64,000 nt of DNA from Agromyces albus (GCF_030815405.1 NZ_JAUSWX010000001.1:1922001-1986000), one strand, 5' to 3'. Counted from the first letter of the stretch, positions 29,682 through 39,306 are shown. Notes: generated from the sequence alone by a model not told the origin. Program-made: numbers and translations.

Positions 29682-29707
29682 TCGCTCGTTCTCTCTTCTC
29701 TCGGTGC

Positions 29708-30295
29708 CTACGCCTGGTCGGTGCCGCCGCCGCCGGCCACGTCGAGTGCCGACTCGCGGATGTGGTCGACGAAGCCGTATTCGAGGGCCTCGCGCGCGTT
29801 GAACCAACGGTCGCGGTCGCCGTCGGCGTTGATCTGCGCGACGCTCTTGCCGGTCTGCTCTGCGGTGATCTCGGCGAGTCGCTTCTTCATGTCGAGGATC
29901 AGCTGCGCCTGCGTCTGGATGTCGCTCGCGGTGCCGCCGAAGCCGCCGTGCGGCTGGTGCAGCAGCACTCGGGCGTTGGGGGTGATGTAGCGCTTGCCCT
30001 TGGTGCCTGCGGTGAGCAGCAGCTGCCCCATCGAGGCGGCCATGCCGATGCCGACGGTGACGATGTCGTTCGGCACGAATTGCATCGTGTCGTAGATCGC
30101 CATGCCGGCGGTGATGGAACCACCTGGCGAGTTGACGTAGAGGAAGATGTCCTTCTTGGCGTCTTCTGCGGCGAGGAGCAGCAGCTTCGCCGCGATCTCA
30201 TTGGCGTTGTCGTCACGTACCTCGGAACCCAGCCAGATGATGCGGTCCCTCAGCAGTCGATCGAAAACACTGGGAGCCAGTGTCGGTTCGGCCAT
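29708..30295 (-). CDS. clpP1: ATP-dependent Clp protease proteolytic subunit ClpP1
   Basis: The 195-residue serine peptidase has Ser88 in [10 protein letters not shown], His113 in VLLHQPHGG and Asp162 in DGDRDRWF. ClpP1 and ClpP2 assemble together in actinobacteria and are driven by ClpX or ClpC. ATG 30295 is used because ACGGAGCGAC precedes it and the family begins near [15 protein letters not shown]; the upstream 16 codons lack support. It is first of the clpP1-clpP2-AAA set. Confidence 0.97.
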   Translation of the reverse strand: MAEPTLAPSVFDRLLRDRIIWLGSEVRDDNANEIAAKLLLLAAEDAKKDIFLYVNSPGGSITAGMAIYDTMQFVPNDIVTVGIGMAASMGQLLLTAGTKGKRYITPNARVLLHQPHGGFGGTASDIQTQAQLILDMKKRLAEITAEQTGKSVAQINADGDRDRWFNAREALEYGFVDHIRESALDVAGGGGTDQA

Positions 30296-30367
30296 GTGTC
30301 GCTCCGTTTCGTTGTCGCGTTCACTCGAATCTATCCGGTGCAACGCACGCGGATCGGGCTGTTCGCC

Positions 30368-30846
30368 CTAGGCGGATGCCGCGAGCTCTGCGGCGTACGC
30401 GGCGAGCGACACGCCGTAGCGCGGCAGGTGGGGAGCGAGGGCCGCGAGGGCGTCGGATGCCGCGCGCCGGGCGTCGCCCGCGTCGACGAGCGCGAGAGCA
30501 CGGAACGCGACCACCGCGTCGCGCAGCTCGCCCGCGTCGGGCTCGATCTCGTCGAGGCGATCGACTCGAGTGGACGCCCGAGGTTCCGGATCGTCGACGC
30601 GAGCTGCACGTACGCCTGCACGCGCTCAGGGCCGCTCAGGCCGCCCGCAAGCGCCGCGCGGTAGAGCAACTCGGCTTGGGCCTCGAGGCCGGCTGAGTCG
30701 CGCGCTCCCGCTCGTTCGAACAGTGCGACCGGCTCGTCCGCCGGCCGTTCAGCGGCGAGCGCGTCGATCCGCTTGATGACTTCGTCGTCGCCGAGCGCGG
30801 AAGCCTGCTGCCAGACGGCGTCGACGCGGTGCTGCCAATCGTTCAC
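30368..30846 (-). pseudogene. TPR-like protein with a one-base frameshift
   Basis: The N-terminal part reads DWQHRVDAVWQQ, RIDALAAERPADEPVALFERAGARDSAG and AQAELLYRAALAGGLSG, ending VQLASTIRNLGRPLES: tetratricopeptide-like helices of the type found in about 160-residue actinobacterial proteins. After about position 30567 the homologous sequence continues only in another frame: LDEIEPDAGELRDAVVAFR, then APHLPRYGVSLAAYAAELAA and a stop at 30368. The span is one base short of 160 codons, so a single base is missing. It is a pseudogene or assembly error. The start is GTG 30846 with AGGAGGAGG upstream. It lies between tig and clpP1. Confidence 0.8.
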
Positions 30847-30869
30847 GGAGTCCTCCTCCTGAGACGCAG

Positions 30870-30900
30870 AACGGGGCCGGGCGCATGGCCTGACCCCGTT
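30870..30900 (-). terminator. Hairpin after tig
   Basis: AACGGGG (30870-30876) pairs with CCCCGTT (30894-30900), and the intervening bases can form a second GGCC/GGCC stem. It lies just past the tig stop and before the TPR gene. Confidence 0.5.
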
Positions 30901-30919
30901 CACGGTGGTGTGTGCTGGC

Positions 30920-32344
30920 TTATTCGGCGTCGGCCTTCTTGGCGGCGCGCTTGCGAGCCGGCTTCTTCGGCTCCTCGGCGGGCTCGGCCTCGGCTGCAGC
31001 GGCCTCGTCGGACGAGTCGGCCGGCGCCTCGGCGTCGGCTGCGGCATCCGTCGCTCCGGCCTCGTCTGCCACGGCCGTGAACTCGGAGAGGTCGACGGGG
31101 TTGCCTGCGGCATCCGTCACCTTCGCCTTGCCGAGCGCGATCGCGAGCGCCTTGTTGCGGGCGACCTCGCCGACCATGGCGGGGATCTGGCCGTTCTGGC
31201 TGAGCGCCTGCACGAACTCGTTGGGGTCCATGCCGTACTGGGCGGCGCCCTGCACGAGGTACTGGGTCAGCTCGTCTTGGCTGACCTGCACCTTCTCGGC
31301 CTCGGCGATGGTGTCGAGCACGATCTGCGTGCGGAACGCCTTCGCGCTCGACTCGGCGACCTCGGCACGGTGCTCGTCGTCTTCGAGGCGGTTCTCGCTC
31401 TCGAGGTGACGGTGCACCTCGTCGTCGATGACGGCTTGCGCGATCGGCACCTCGACGAGCTCGAGGAGCTTCTCGACGAGGAGGTCGCGAGCCTGGTTGC
31501 CCTGGCCGAACGACTTGGAGCCGGCGACCTGCTCGCGCAGGCTCGTCTTGAGTTCGTCGAGCGTGTCGAACTCGCTCGCGATCTGGGCGAAGTCGTCGTC
31601 GGCCTCTGGAAGCTCGCGCTCCTTGACGGCCGTGACGGTGACGGTGATCTCGGCGGTCTCGCCCTCGTGGTCGCCGCCCAGGAGCTTCGAGTCGAAGGTC
31701 GTGGTCTCGCCCGCGGAGAGCGTGTCGAGTGCCTCGTCGATGCCCTCGAGCAGCTCGCCCGAGCCGAGCTCGTAGGAGATGCCGCTCGCCGTGTCGACCT
31801 CGACGCCGGCGATCATGGCGACGAGGTCGAGGGTGACGAAGTCGCCCGACTTGGCCGGACGGTCGACGGTGATGAGGGTGCCGAAGCGGCTGCGGAGACG
31901 CTCGAGCTCTTCGTTGACCTCGTCGTCGCCGACCTCGACCGAGTCGACCGTGAGCTCGAGGCCCTCGTAGTCGGGCAGCTCGATCTCGGGTCGCACGTCG
32001 ACCTCGATCGCGAGCAGCAGGTCGCCCGAGAAGTCCTTCTCGTTCGGCCACTCGACGATGTCGGCCTCGGGGCGGCCGAGAGGGCGCAGCTCGTGCTCGG
32101 CGACGGCGGCGCGGTAGAAGCCGTCGAGGCCCTCGTTGACCGCGTGCTCGAGCACCGCGGCCTTGCCGACGCGCTGGTCGACGATGGGCGGCGGCACCTT
32201 GCCCTTGCGGAATCCGGGCACGTTGATCTGCTCGGCGATGTGGCTGTAAGCGTGGGTGATGCTGGGCTTCAGCTCCTCGGGCGTCACCGAGATGGTGAGC
32301 TTGGCGCGCGTCGGGCTCAGCTTCTCAACCGAAGTGGTCGGCAT
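30920..32344 (-). CDS. tig: Trigger factor
   Basis: The 474-residue ribosome-bound chaperone has the N-terminal ribosome-binding region with [20 protein letters not shown] (signature GFRxGK) at about 43-62, a PPIase domain with [13 protein letters not shown] and [13 protein letters not shown], and a helical C-terminal chaperone domain. An acidic and then basic tail ([18 protein letters not shown]) is typical of actinobacteria. ATG 32344 was chosen since AGGAGATC precedes it and the family begins [13 protein letters not shown]. It is upstream of clpP1/P2, the usual tig-clpP order. Confidence 0.96.
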   Translation of the reverse strand: MPTTSVEKLSPTRAKLTISVTPEELKPSITHAYSHIAEQINVPGFRKGKVPPPIVDQRVGKAAVLEHAVNEGLDGFYRAAVAEHELRPLGRPEADIVEWPNEKDFSGDLLLAIEVDVRPEIELPDYEGLELTVDSVEVGDDEVNEELERLRSRFGTLITVDRPAKSGDFVTLDLVAMIAGVEVDTASGISYELGSGELLEGIDEALDTLSAGETTTFDSKLLGGDHEGETAEITVTVTAVKERELPEADDDFAQIASEFDTLDELKTSLREQVAGSKSFGQGNQARDLLVEKLLELVEVPIAQAVIDDEVHRHLESENRLEDDEHRAEVAESSAKAFRTQIVLDTIAEAEKVQVSQDELTQYLVQGAAQYGMDPNEFVQALSQNGQIPAMVGEVARNKALAIALGKAKVTDAAGNPVDLSEFTAVADEAGATDAAADAEAPADSSDEAAAAEAEPAEEPKKPARKRAAKKADAE

Positions 32345-32392
32345 GTGGAAGATCTCCTGTTGTGTGGAAGTTCGTGTCGAGTACTGCACTCG

Positions 32393-32466
32393 TCGGGGCG
32401 ACAGGATTCGAACCTGCGACCTCCCGCTCCCAAAGCGGGCGCTCTACCAAGCTGAGCTACGCCCCG
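32393..32466 (-). tRNA. tRNA-Pro(TGG)
   Basis: The 74-nt cloverleaf begins CGGGGCGTAGCTC and has anticodon arm CCCGC-TTTGGGA-GCGGG (anticodon TGG), T-loop TTCGAAT and discriminator A. CCA is not encoded. It is 48 bases upstream of tig on the same strand. Confidence 0.97.
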
Positions 32467-32669
32467 AGTCGCCGACTCAACTCGTCGATTCACCCACGCA
32501 GGCATGCCGAAGCACGCGTCAGTCGGGTGGACCCACGAAAGTCTACTGCACAGCCGACGGGCCCGCTGTTGCGTGCACCGGTCCTCAACACCCGATCGGC
32601 CATGAAGTCGCGCCGATTCGAGTGTGGATGTTCCGCCATGCGGGCGCTCCCCCGTGGCAGAGTGTGCCC

Positions 32670-35600
32670 ATGAGCGACCGCCCACCCGCCGCACCCCTGC
32701 GCGACCTCCGCCGCTGGCCGGCCGAGCCCGCCCACCTCATCGACACCACGCTCTGCCCGGCGTGCTTCTCGCGGCTCTCGTCTGCGCGCTGCGGCGCGTG
32801 CGGGCTCGACCTCGCCGCGCCCGAGGCTTCGGAGCTCCTCGCGGCGGGCACTCGCGTGTACGAAGACGAGGGCCGACGTCAGCAGCTCATCACGCGGATG
32901 CGCACGGCCCAGGCGGCGCGGGCCGAGGCGGCGGCTGCAGGCATGGGTGCAACGTGGGCGCCTGCGGTGACCACGGCGGCACCGCCCGCCCCGGCGGCCA
33001 TGCCGGCGGCTGCACCCGCGCCGGCTGCAGCGCCGGTGCCCGCGGCAGTGACGGTGCAGGCAGCGGCCACGGCACCGCCGGCGCCGGCGGTGGGGCAGCC
33101 GCCCGCGGCATCCGTTCCCGGTCAGGGCGAGGCTCGCTCGGGCCGCTCCGGCGTGCAGGTGCTGCTGCTGACGCTCGGCGTCGTGCTCATCTCGATCACA
33201 GCGATCGTGTTCCTCTTCGTCGCTTACCTCGTGGCGAGCCTCGAGGTGCGCTCGGTGATCATCGCGGTGGCGAGCGTGCTCGTGCTCGGGGTCGCATGGC
33301 TGCTGCGGGCGCGTCGCCTGCCGGGTACGGCCGAGGGAGTGGCCTCGGTCGCAGTCGTGCTGTTGCTGCTCGACGTGTGGATCGTGCGAGACCAGGGGTT
33401 GTTCGGCACCGACACGATCGGCGCTGCCGGCTACACGGGCGGCGCCCTGCTCGTCGTCGCGCTGCTGCTCTCGGGGGTGCACGCCGTGAGCGGCATCCGC
33501 GTCGCCGGTTTCGCCGCGGCGGGTCTCGCGCCCGTCGGCGTCTTCCTGCTCTCGTTCGAGGCGGCGCCCGAGTCCGAGTTCGCCACCGGCGTGTGGCTCG
33601 GATGCCTCGCCGCGTCGCTGCTCGGCACGGCGGCGTTGCTCCTGCCGCGCTCGACCGAGCGCGTGATCCTGCTCTCCGCCGGATTCGCCGCCGGCGGGCT
33701 CGGACTCCTGCCCGCCGCGTGGGCACTGCCCGAGCTGGAGTGGAACGAGCTGTGGACCTTCCTCGCGGTCGCGGCGGCATGGCTGCTCGCGCTCGTCGCG
33801 TTGCACCTCCGTGGCGCGGGCATGTCACGTGTTTGGGCGCGGATCGCGACTCCCGCATTCGGAGCGGGACTCGCCCTCGCACCCGCTGTCTCGATCGCCT
33901 TCGAACTCGACTCCGACCTCGCCATCTGGCTCGCCCCGGCGGCGGCCGTCGCCGTCGCATCGCTGATCGCCGCGGGTACCCGCTTGACCCAGCCGGTCTC
34001 ACGGGACGCGTTCCGGGCGTGCATCGCCGCTGCCGCCGTGACATTCGCCGCGGCCATTCCGGGGGCGTTCTTCGGCCTCATTGCGGTCTTCACGCGGTTC
34101 GCCGCGAGTATTCCGCCGTGGCAGCTCGACGCCGATGCACGCATCGAGACCATCTGGCCCGAGTACGACTCGGGCGCTGTGCTCGTGCCGTTCGTGATCG
34201 CCGCCGGCGCTTTCGTCGTGACCTGGCTCATGGGCCACGCGCACCGGCTCGCAGCAGTCCCGGTCGGCGCGGCACTCGCCGGCGTGCTCGTCACCGGCGC
34301 CCTGGCACCGAGCACCGCAGTCTCGGCCGCAGTGCTCCTCGCCCTCGCAGCCGGCGCACTCGCCCTCGCCGCCACCCTGCGGCGCTTCACCGTGCCCGGC
34401 CTCCTCGTGACCCTGCTCATCGTGGGCGGCAGCGGAGGCGCGCTCGCGTGGTGGGTCGGCTATGCGAGCGTCGCGATCTGGCCGTGGGCGATCGCCGCCG
34501 TCATCGCGATCACCATCGCGGGCAGGGTGCTGGCACACAGGGTCTGGACCGCGGATGCCGCGCCTCGCGCCGGTGCAACGCTGCTCGCCATCGCCGCTGC
34601 GCTCCTCGCCGCCGCCCTTGTCTCGATCCCGCTGTGGCTCGACGCGGCCGCGGCCGAATTCGTCGCGCCGTGGACGTCGCCCTGGATGTGGCTCGCGACC
34701 GGCGGGGCCGTGCTGCTGGCGGGTGCGACGCTCGTGCGGCGCGGCACCCCGCGCGACCGGCTCGCCGTCGTGGTGCCGCTCTTCGCGGCATCCGTCGTAG
34801 CGCTCGCAGCCCTCGCGTTCGAGCCCGAGCTCGACTTGCGCTGGCTCCCGGCGCTCGTGTTCGTCGTCGCGGGCATCCTGTGGGTGCGTGTCGGCCTCTC
34901 CTCGGCGATGCGCATCGCGTTCGCCGCCGCCACGCCGCTCGCCCTCTCCCTCGCGTCCGCAGCCGCGGTCGATGAGGTGTTCGGGCCCGAGTTCGCGGGA
35001 GTCGGCGTCGCTGGAGCGACCCTGCTCTCCGCCGCACTCGCCCACTCGGCTCCGCCGGCACACATACGGAATCTGCGGTTCGCCTGGAGTGCCGCGGTCG
35101 GGCTCGCGGGCGTCACCGCCCTCCTGATGGCCGCAACGGGCACGTTCGCGAACGATGAGCTGTGGCTCGTGCTGCTGCTGCTCACGCCGGTGCCGATCGT
35201 GATGGCGGCACTGTACGGCGATCCTGTCGGCGGCGAGCAGCCGAGCCGGCACCTCGCCTGGTTGAGCCTCGCGCTCGGTGTCGCGGCGGTGTGGGCGTGG
35301 CTCGCCGGTGACGGCGTCGACAACGTCGAGGCCTACACACTCCCCCTCGCGGCGGCGCTGGGCATGGCGGGCGGGCTGATCACCTGGCGACGAGCCACCG
35401 ATGACTCGCGCACTTCCGGCCGCACCGCGCTGTTCGGTACGGCTGCGGCGATCGCGGTGCTGCCGAGCGTGGGTTCGAGCGGAGACTCCGAGTTGCGCAC
35501 CCTCGCGCTCGTGTCGATCGGCATCGTCGTGGCGGTCGCCGCCGCGTTCCTCCCGGAGTCGGCTCGCGGCGTACCCGTGCGACTGCTCGGCGTCGTTGCC

Positions 35601-36437
35601 GGCTGGACCGCGGTCACCGGCGCGGCGCTCGTGCGCGGCTCCGCGATCGCGACCGGCGCCGACGACAGCGTGCTGTTCGTCGAGTTCTGGCCGCTCGTGG
35701 CGCTGGCTGCGGGTGCCACGATTGCGGTGACGTGGACGCGGGTCGAATCGCGGCCCGCGTGGATCGCCGAGGCGTTGCTCGCGGCATCCGTCGCCCTGGC
35801 AGCCGTGCCGACGGTGCTCGCGATCGTGTCCGGCGAGCAGCCGACGCTGCGCGCCGCGGTGCTGTTCCCGCTGCTCGCGCTCGCGCACATCGCTGCCACC
35901 GCGACGACCGCGCGGCCGATCGCCGGGCCCACCTTCAGTTGGGCGACGATCGGAGTGCTCGCGCTCGGCGGCCTCGCGGTGCTCGTGGCCGGCGAGGTCG
36001 ATCCGTTCGACCTCGTCACGGCCTCAGTGGGCGTCGCGCTCATCGGCGCAGGGTGGTTCCGGATGCGCCGCTCCCCCGAGGTCGGCAGCTGGCCGGCGCT
36101 CGGTATCGGTCTCGCGCTGCTGCTGATCCCTTCGCTCGTCGCCGACTTCACTGATCCCGAACTCTGGCGGAACGTCGCGCTCGGCATCGTCGCCGCCCTC
36201 GTGGTGCTCGTCGGGGCCATGCGTCGCCTCCAGGCGCCGCTGCTCCTCGGCGGCGGCGTGCTGCTCGTGCACGCGATCGTGCAGCTCTGGCCGTGGATCA
36301 CCGACCTCTACGAGGCCGTGTGGTGGTGGCTGTGGCTCGGCATCGCGGGCATGCTGTTCGTGGTGCTCGCCGCGACCTACGAGCGCCAATTACGCCTTGC
36401 GCGCGGCACCATCCGCTTGATCGCCGAGTTGCGGTAA
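32670..36437 (+). CDS. Giant polytopic membrane protein with N-terminal zinc ribbon (SCO7613-like)
   Basis: The 1255-residue protein begins with a zinc ribbon (Cys29-x2-Cys32 and Cys41-x2-Cys44). A 90-residue linker of mostly Ala and Pro follows, then some thirty hydrophobic helices from about 155 to the end. Helices repeat in short units that include ILWVRVGL, AVVLLLLDVWIV and LVVWL-like segments, resembling DUF2157 proteins and the SCO7613-type membrane protein of Streptomyces. No active-site motif is visible and the function is unknown. ATG 32670 was chosen as the first codon of this domain order; upstream in-frame sequence belongs to the tRNA-Pro region. It stands alone between tRNA-Pro and an NTF2 remnant. 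Confidence 0.8.
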   Translation: MSDRPPAAPLRDLRRWPAEPAHLIDTTLCPACFSRLSSARCGACGLDLAAPEASELLAAGTRVYEDEGRRQQLITRMRTAQAARAEAAAAGMGATWAPAVTTAAPPAPAAMPAAAPAPAAAPVPAAVTVQAAATAPPAPAVGQPPAASVPGQGEARSGRSGVQVLLLTLGVVLISITAIVFLFVAYLVASLEVRSVIIAVASVLVLGVAWLLRARRLPGTAEGVASVAVVLLLLDVWIVRDQGLFGTDTIGAAGYTGGALLVVALLLSGVHAVSGIRVAGFAAAGLAPVGVFLLSFEAAPESEFATGVWLGCLAASLLGTAALLLPRSTERVILLSAGFAAGGLGLLPAAWALPELEWNELWTFLAVAAAWLLALVALHLRGAGMSRVWARIATPAFGAGLALAPAVSIAFELDSDLAIWLAPAAAVAVASLIAAGTRLTQPVSRDAFRACIAAAAVTFAAAIPGAFFGLIAVFTRFAASIPPWQLDADARIETIWPEYDSGAVLVPFVIAAGAFVVTWLMGHAHRLAAVPVGAALAGVLVTGALAPSTAVSAAVLLALAAGALALAATLRRFTVPGLLVTLLIVGGSGGALAWWVGYASVAIWPWAIAAVIAITIAGRVLAHRVWTADAAPRAGATLLAIAAALLAAALVSIPLWLDAAAAEFVAPWTSPWMWLATGGAVLLAGATLVRRGTPRDRLAVVVPLFAASVVALAALAFEPELDLRWLPALVFVVAGILWVRVGLSSAMRIAFAAATPLALSLASAAAVDEVFGPEFAGVGVAGATLLSAALAHSAPPAHIRNLRFAWSAAVGLAGVTALLMAATGTFANDELWLVLLLLTPVPIVMAALYGDPVGGEQPSRHLAWLSLALGVAAVWAWLAGDGVDNVEAYTLPLAAALGMAGGLITWRRATDDSRTSGRTALFGTAAAIAVLPSVGSSGDSELRTLALVSIGIVVAVAAAFLPESARGVPVRLLGVVAGWTAVTGAALVRGSAIATGADDSVLFVEFWPLVALAAGATIAVTWTRVESRPAWIAEALLAASVALAAVPTVLAIVSGEQPTLRAAVLFPLLALAHIAATATTARPIAGPTFSWATIGVLALGGLAVLVAGEVDPFDLVTASVGVALIGAGWFRMRRSPEVGSWPALGIGLALLLIPSLVADFTDPELWRNVALGIVAALVVLVGAMRRLQAPLLLGGGVLLVHAIVQLWPWITDLYEAVWWWLWLGIAGMLFVVLAATYERQLRLARGTIRLIAELR

Positions 36438-36650
36438 GAGCTCGTCGCAACGGATGCCTCGCCGCGGTGTGATCTTCGGCAACTGCGGAAAGGCGCGGTA
36501 GACACCTCGCCGATTCTCACCGCCGACGATGCGCTCGCCCGACTGGGGCCATTCCATCACGGCGTCCTCGTGGAATACGGCATCCATTCCGTCGACGTCA
36601 CCGGCGTTCAGCGGTGCGATCAGCGCCTCGATCGTCTCTCGACCGCTCAT
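36390..36650 (-). pseudogene. Truncated NTF2/SnoaL-like gene remnant
   Basis: From ATG 36650 (AAGGAG seven bases upstream) the frame encodes MSGRETIEALIAPLN, DAVFHEDAVMEWPQSGERIVGG and AFPQLPKITPRR, the front half of a SnoaL/NTF2-like domain. After codon 64 (about 36459) the match stops and the frame runs on into the 3' end of the giant membrane gene. The family normally needs about 120-130 residues, so the C-terminal strands are lost. It is best read as a remnant left by a deletion. Confidence 0.65.
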
Positions 36651-36745
36651 GTGCATGCTCCTTCGAACGGAGGCCGCACACGCCCCGTGCAAGGACGGAC
36701 CCCTGCCGTGTATTACGATGAGGCAGTGCCCGTGAGCGGGTGCTC

Positions 36746-36819
36746 GGGGATGTAGCTCAATGGTAGAGCCTCAGTCTTCCAAACTGATTACGCGGGTTCG
36801 ATTCCCGTCATCCCCTCCA
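36746..36819 (+). tRNA. tRNA-Gly(TCC)
   Basis: The 71-nt cloverleaf starts GGGGATGTAGCTC and has anticodon arm TCAGT-CTTCCAA-ACTGA (anticodon TCC), T-loop TTCGATT and discriminator T, followed by encoded CCA. Confidence 0.97.
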
Positions 36820-36835
36820 GATACGGCAACAACGC

Positions 36836-37510
36836 TCAGTCATCGTGGTCGTGGTCGTGCTCGTGCGCCTCGCGCTCGCCCGTGAGCACCGCCACAGGCT
36901 CGGCACAGGCGTCGCCGCGCCATGCCTCCACGCCCTCGCGCACCGCGAAGCCGGCGATCACGAGCGCAGCGACCGCGTCGGCCCACGCCCAGCCGAGCAG
37001 CGCGTTGAGGAGCAGGCCCACGAGCAGCGTCGCCGAGAGGTAGCTGCAGATGAGGGTCTGCTTCGAGTCGGCGACCGCCGACGCCGAGCCGAGCTCGCGG
37101 CCGGCGCGCCGCTCGATCCAGCTGACCACCGGCATCACCACGAGGCTCACCGCCGCGAGTGCGATGCCCACGGGGCTCGGCTCGGGCTCGCGCACCCCGG
37201 CAAGCGAGAAGATCGCGTCGACCGAGACCCATGCGGCGAGCGCGAAGAACGACACTGCGATGATGCGCAGGGCCGTGCGCTCGCGGCGTTCAGGGTCGGG
37301 CGCCGCGAACTGCCAGGCGACCGCGGCCGCGGAGAGCACCTCGACGATCGAGTCGAGTCCGAAGCCGATGAGGGCGGCCGACGACGCGGCCGAGCCCGCG
37401 GCAAGGGCGATGATCGCCTCGATCACGTTGTAGGCGATGGTGACGTAGACCACCGCACGGATGCGCCGTTGGAGCACCACCCGGCGCGAGGCATCCGTCG
37501 TCTGAAGCAC
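36836..37510 (-). CDS. Cation diffusion facilitator family transporter
   Basis: The 224-residue protein has five or six membrane helices and lacks the long cytoplasmic domain of larger CDF exporters. FGLDSIVEVLSAAAV carries the DxxxE-type site of helix 2, and GSASAVADSKQTLICSYLS resembles the HxxxD pair region of helix 5, with ADSK in place of the usual metal pair. The C-terminus ends in a short His/Asp tail (HEHDHDHDD) that could bind metal. Divalent cation or proton exchange is likely, but metal identity is unknown. It starts at GTG 37510. Confidence 0.8.
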   Translation of the reverse strand: MLQTTDASRRVVLQRRIRAVVYVTIAYNVIEAIIALAAGSAASSAALIGFGLDSIVEVLSAAAVAWQFAAPDPERRERTALRIIAVSFFALAAWVSVDAIFSLAGVREPEPSPVGIALAAVSLVVMPVVSWIERRAGRELGSASAVADSKQTLICSYLSATLLVGLLLNALLGWAWADAVAALVIAGFAVREGVEAWRGDACAEPVAVLTGEREAHEHDHDHDD

Positions 37511-37659
37511 AACTCGACGCTACCTCGATCCACCCTCGCGCCGGATGCATCCCGGCGACGTACTGGACGGCTGGCCGCTGCCGACCGATTGACTTTCCTG
37601 CAAGCGCGACAGCCCACGAAACTCTAACCTGAGGGCATCCCCCAAGGAGAGGAGCGCTC

Positions 37660-38241
37660 ATGGGCAAAGTAGTCATGTACAGCTCGGTGTCGGTAGACGG
37701 CTTCATCGCGGACGAGAACGACCAGCCCGGACCGCTGTTCGACTGGTTGACCAGCGGTGACGTCCCGTTGGACGAGAGCGGCGTGTTGAAGGTCTCGCAG
37801 ACGTCCTTCGACTACACCAGGCCGTACTGGGACCAGATCGGTGTGACAATCGCCGGCCGCCACGTCTTCGACATGACGGACGGCTGGGACGGGCAGCCTC
37901 CGGGCGGGATCGACCACGTGGTCGTCGTGACGCACCGGCCGAAGCCCGAGGGCTGGGACCCCGAGGCGCCGTTTCACTTCGTCGACGGCGTCGAGGCAGC
38001 CGTGGCCAAGGCGCAGGAGCTTGCGGGTGACCGCATCGTCGAGGTCGCCGCCGGCGACGTCGGTGGCCAGGTGCTTGCCGCGGGCCTGATCGATGAGGTG
38101 CGCATGGACGTCGTACCCGTCGTGTTCGGGTCTGGCAAGCGCTACTTCGGCTCGGTCGACGCGCAGCACCTGTTGGAGGATCCTGACGTGGTGATTCAGG
38201 GCAACCGGGTGCTTCACGTGCGCTATCAAGTGCGCCGCTGA
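37660..38241 (+). CDS. Dihydrofolate reductase-family protein (RibD C-terminal type)
   Basis: The 193-residue protein has the RibD-C/DHFR-like fold: VVMYSSVSVDGFIADEND at the start, IAGRHVFDMTDGW with the nucleotide loop, VVVTHRPKPEGW, and VEVAAGDVGGQVLAAGLIDEVRMDVVPVVFGSG, the NADPH-binding family signature. Such proteins reduce various substrates; the physiological one is unknown. Strong AAGGAGAGGAGCG precedes ATG 37660. Confidence 0.87.
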   Translation: MGKVVMYSSVSVDGFIADENDQPGPLFDWLTSGDVPLDESGVLKVSQTSFDYTRPYWDQIGVTIAGRHVFDMTDGWDGQPPGGIDHVVVVTHRPKPEGWDPEAPFHFVDGVEAAVAKAQELAGDRIVEVAAGDVGGQVLAAGLIDEVRMDVVPVVFGSGKRYFGSVDAQHLLEDPDVVIQGNRVLHVRYQVRR

Positions 38242-38331
38242 CCGATCCCAGCGAGTACGCGAACGAGTTCCCTACGAACGAGGACACTATGCTCGCGCTC
38301 AACGAGGAAGCGACAGCGTTCGGAGGCGCCC

Positions 38332-38664
38332 ATGACCCAGACGTGGCTCTACCGGTTGCGGCTCAATCGCATTGAGCTGCTCACCGAGGGTCCGACGCCG
38401 GATGAGGCGACGGCACTCGAGGGGCATTGGAACCACCTCGTGCGGCTCCGAGAGGAGGGCCGCGTGATCTTCGTGGGTCGCAGCGACGAGACCGATCCCG
38501 AACGCCTCTTCGGCGACGTGGTCTTCACCGCTCCGGATGAGGCGTCGGCGCGTGCCGTGATGGCGTCCGATCCGGCGGTCTTCGCCGGCGTACAGAGCGC
38601 GACGCTCTACCCCATGAAGGTGTTCATGGTCGATGCCGCGGCGCTGCCGCCAGAGGAGGAATGA
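38332..38664 (+). CDS. YciI-family protein
   Basis: The 110-residue protein has the alpha/beta ferredoxin-like YciI fold: LYRLRLNRIELLTEGPTPDE, then EGHWNHLVRLREEGRVIFVGR with the conserved His, and ASARAVMASDPAVFAG before a final strand. The family is of uncertain function. It follows the DHFR-like gene by 90 bases on the same strand. Confidence 0.85.
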   Translation: MTQTWLYRLRLNRIELLTEGPTPDEATALEGHWNHLVRLREEGRVIFVGRSDETDPERLFGDVVFTAPDEASARAVMASDPAVFAGVQSATLYPMKVFMVDAAALPPEEE

Positions 38665-38735
38665 GGCGAAACGGCCGGCCCGCCGCATCCGTTCGACGCA
38701 CGCATCCAGCCCCGGTGAGCCGAGGCTTTCCTTCC

Positions 38736-38763
38736 TTGAAATACACGGGGGGCGGCGTAGCGT
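38736..38763 (+). promoter_or_regulatory. Sigma-70-type promoter of dps
   Basis: TTGAAA (38736-38741) and TAGCGT (38758-38763) are 16 bases apart and 35 bases before the dps ATG. Both fit the consensus. Confidence 0.5.
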
Positions 38764-38797
38764 TGATCAGGACATACGCCAGGGAAGGGTGGAATCG

Positions 38798-39295
38798 ATG
38801 ACCGACACCAAGGATGCACCGAAGACTTCGAAGACCGGATCCAACGCCGACGTCGCCGCGGGAGTCGCGCAGTTCCTGACGCCCGTCGTGCACGAGCTCG
38901 TCGCCCTCGCCGTGAACGGCAAGCAGGCGCACTGGCACGTACGCGGCGTGAACTTCATCGCCGTGCACGAGCTCCTCGACGAGGTCGTGGCGCACGCCCA
39001 GGAGTGGGCCGACCTCGCCGCCGAGCGAGTCGTCGCCCTCGGCCTTCCGATCGACGGGCGCCTCGCGACCGTGGCCAGCAAGAGCAACGCCGCGAACCCG
39101 AAGCTCGGATTCCAGCCCTACGAAGAGGCGATCGCGGATGTCGTCGCGCAGATCGACCTCGCTGCCGAGAAGGTGGGCGACGCGGTCGAGGGTCTCGAGA
39201 AGCTCGACCCCGTGAGCCAGGACGTCGCGATCGAGATCCGCCGCGGACTCGACAAGGACCGCTGGTTCCTCTTCTCGCACATCTCGGTGAAGTAA
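38798..39295 (+). CDS. dps: Dps-family DNA-binding/ferritin-like protein
   Basis: The 165-residue protein has the four-helix ferritin-like Dps fold. NGKQAHWHVRGVNFIAVHELLDEVVAHAQEWAD carries the ferroxidase residues (His in AHWHVRG; Asp and Glu in HELLDE). The flexible N-terminus with Lys/Thr (MTDTKDAPKTSKTG) could bind DNA. The role is iron storage and protection of DNA against peroxide. ATG 38798 has GGGAAGGG upstream and its own promoter. Confidence 0.93.
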   Translation: MTDTKDAPKTSKTGSNADVAAGVAQFLTPVVHELVALAVNGKQAHWHVRGVNFIAVHELLDEVVAHAQEWADLAAERVVALGLPIDGRLATVASKSNAANPKLGFQPYEEAIADVVAQIDLAAEKVGDAVEGLEKLDPVSQDVAIEIRRGLDKDRWFLFSHISVK

Positions 39296-39306
39296 CGCTG
39301 AGCCGA

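Noticed and set aside
33999..35888. Open minus-strand frame inside the giant membrane gene
   Set aside because: It is rich in Arg/Gly/Glu, lacks domains, and lies opposite helices with a coherent membrane pattern.
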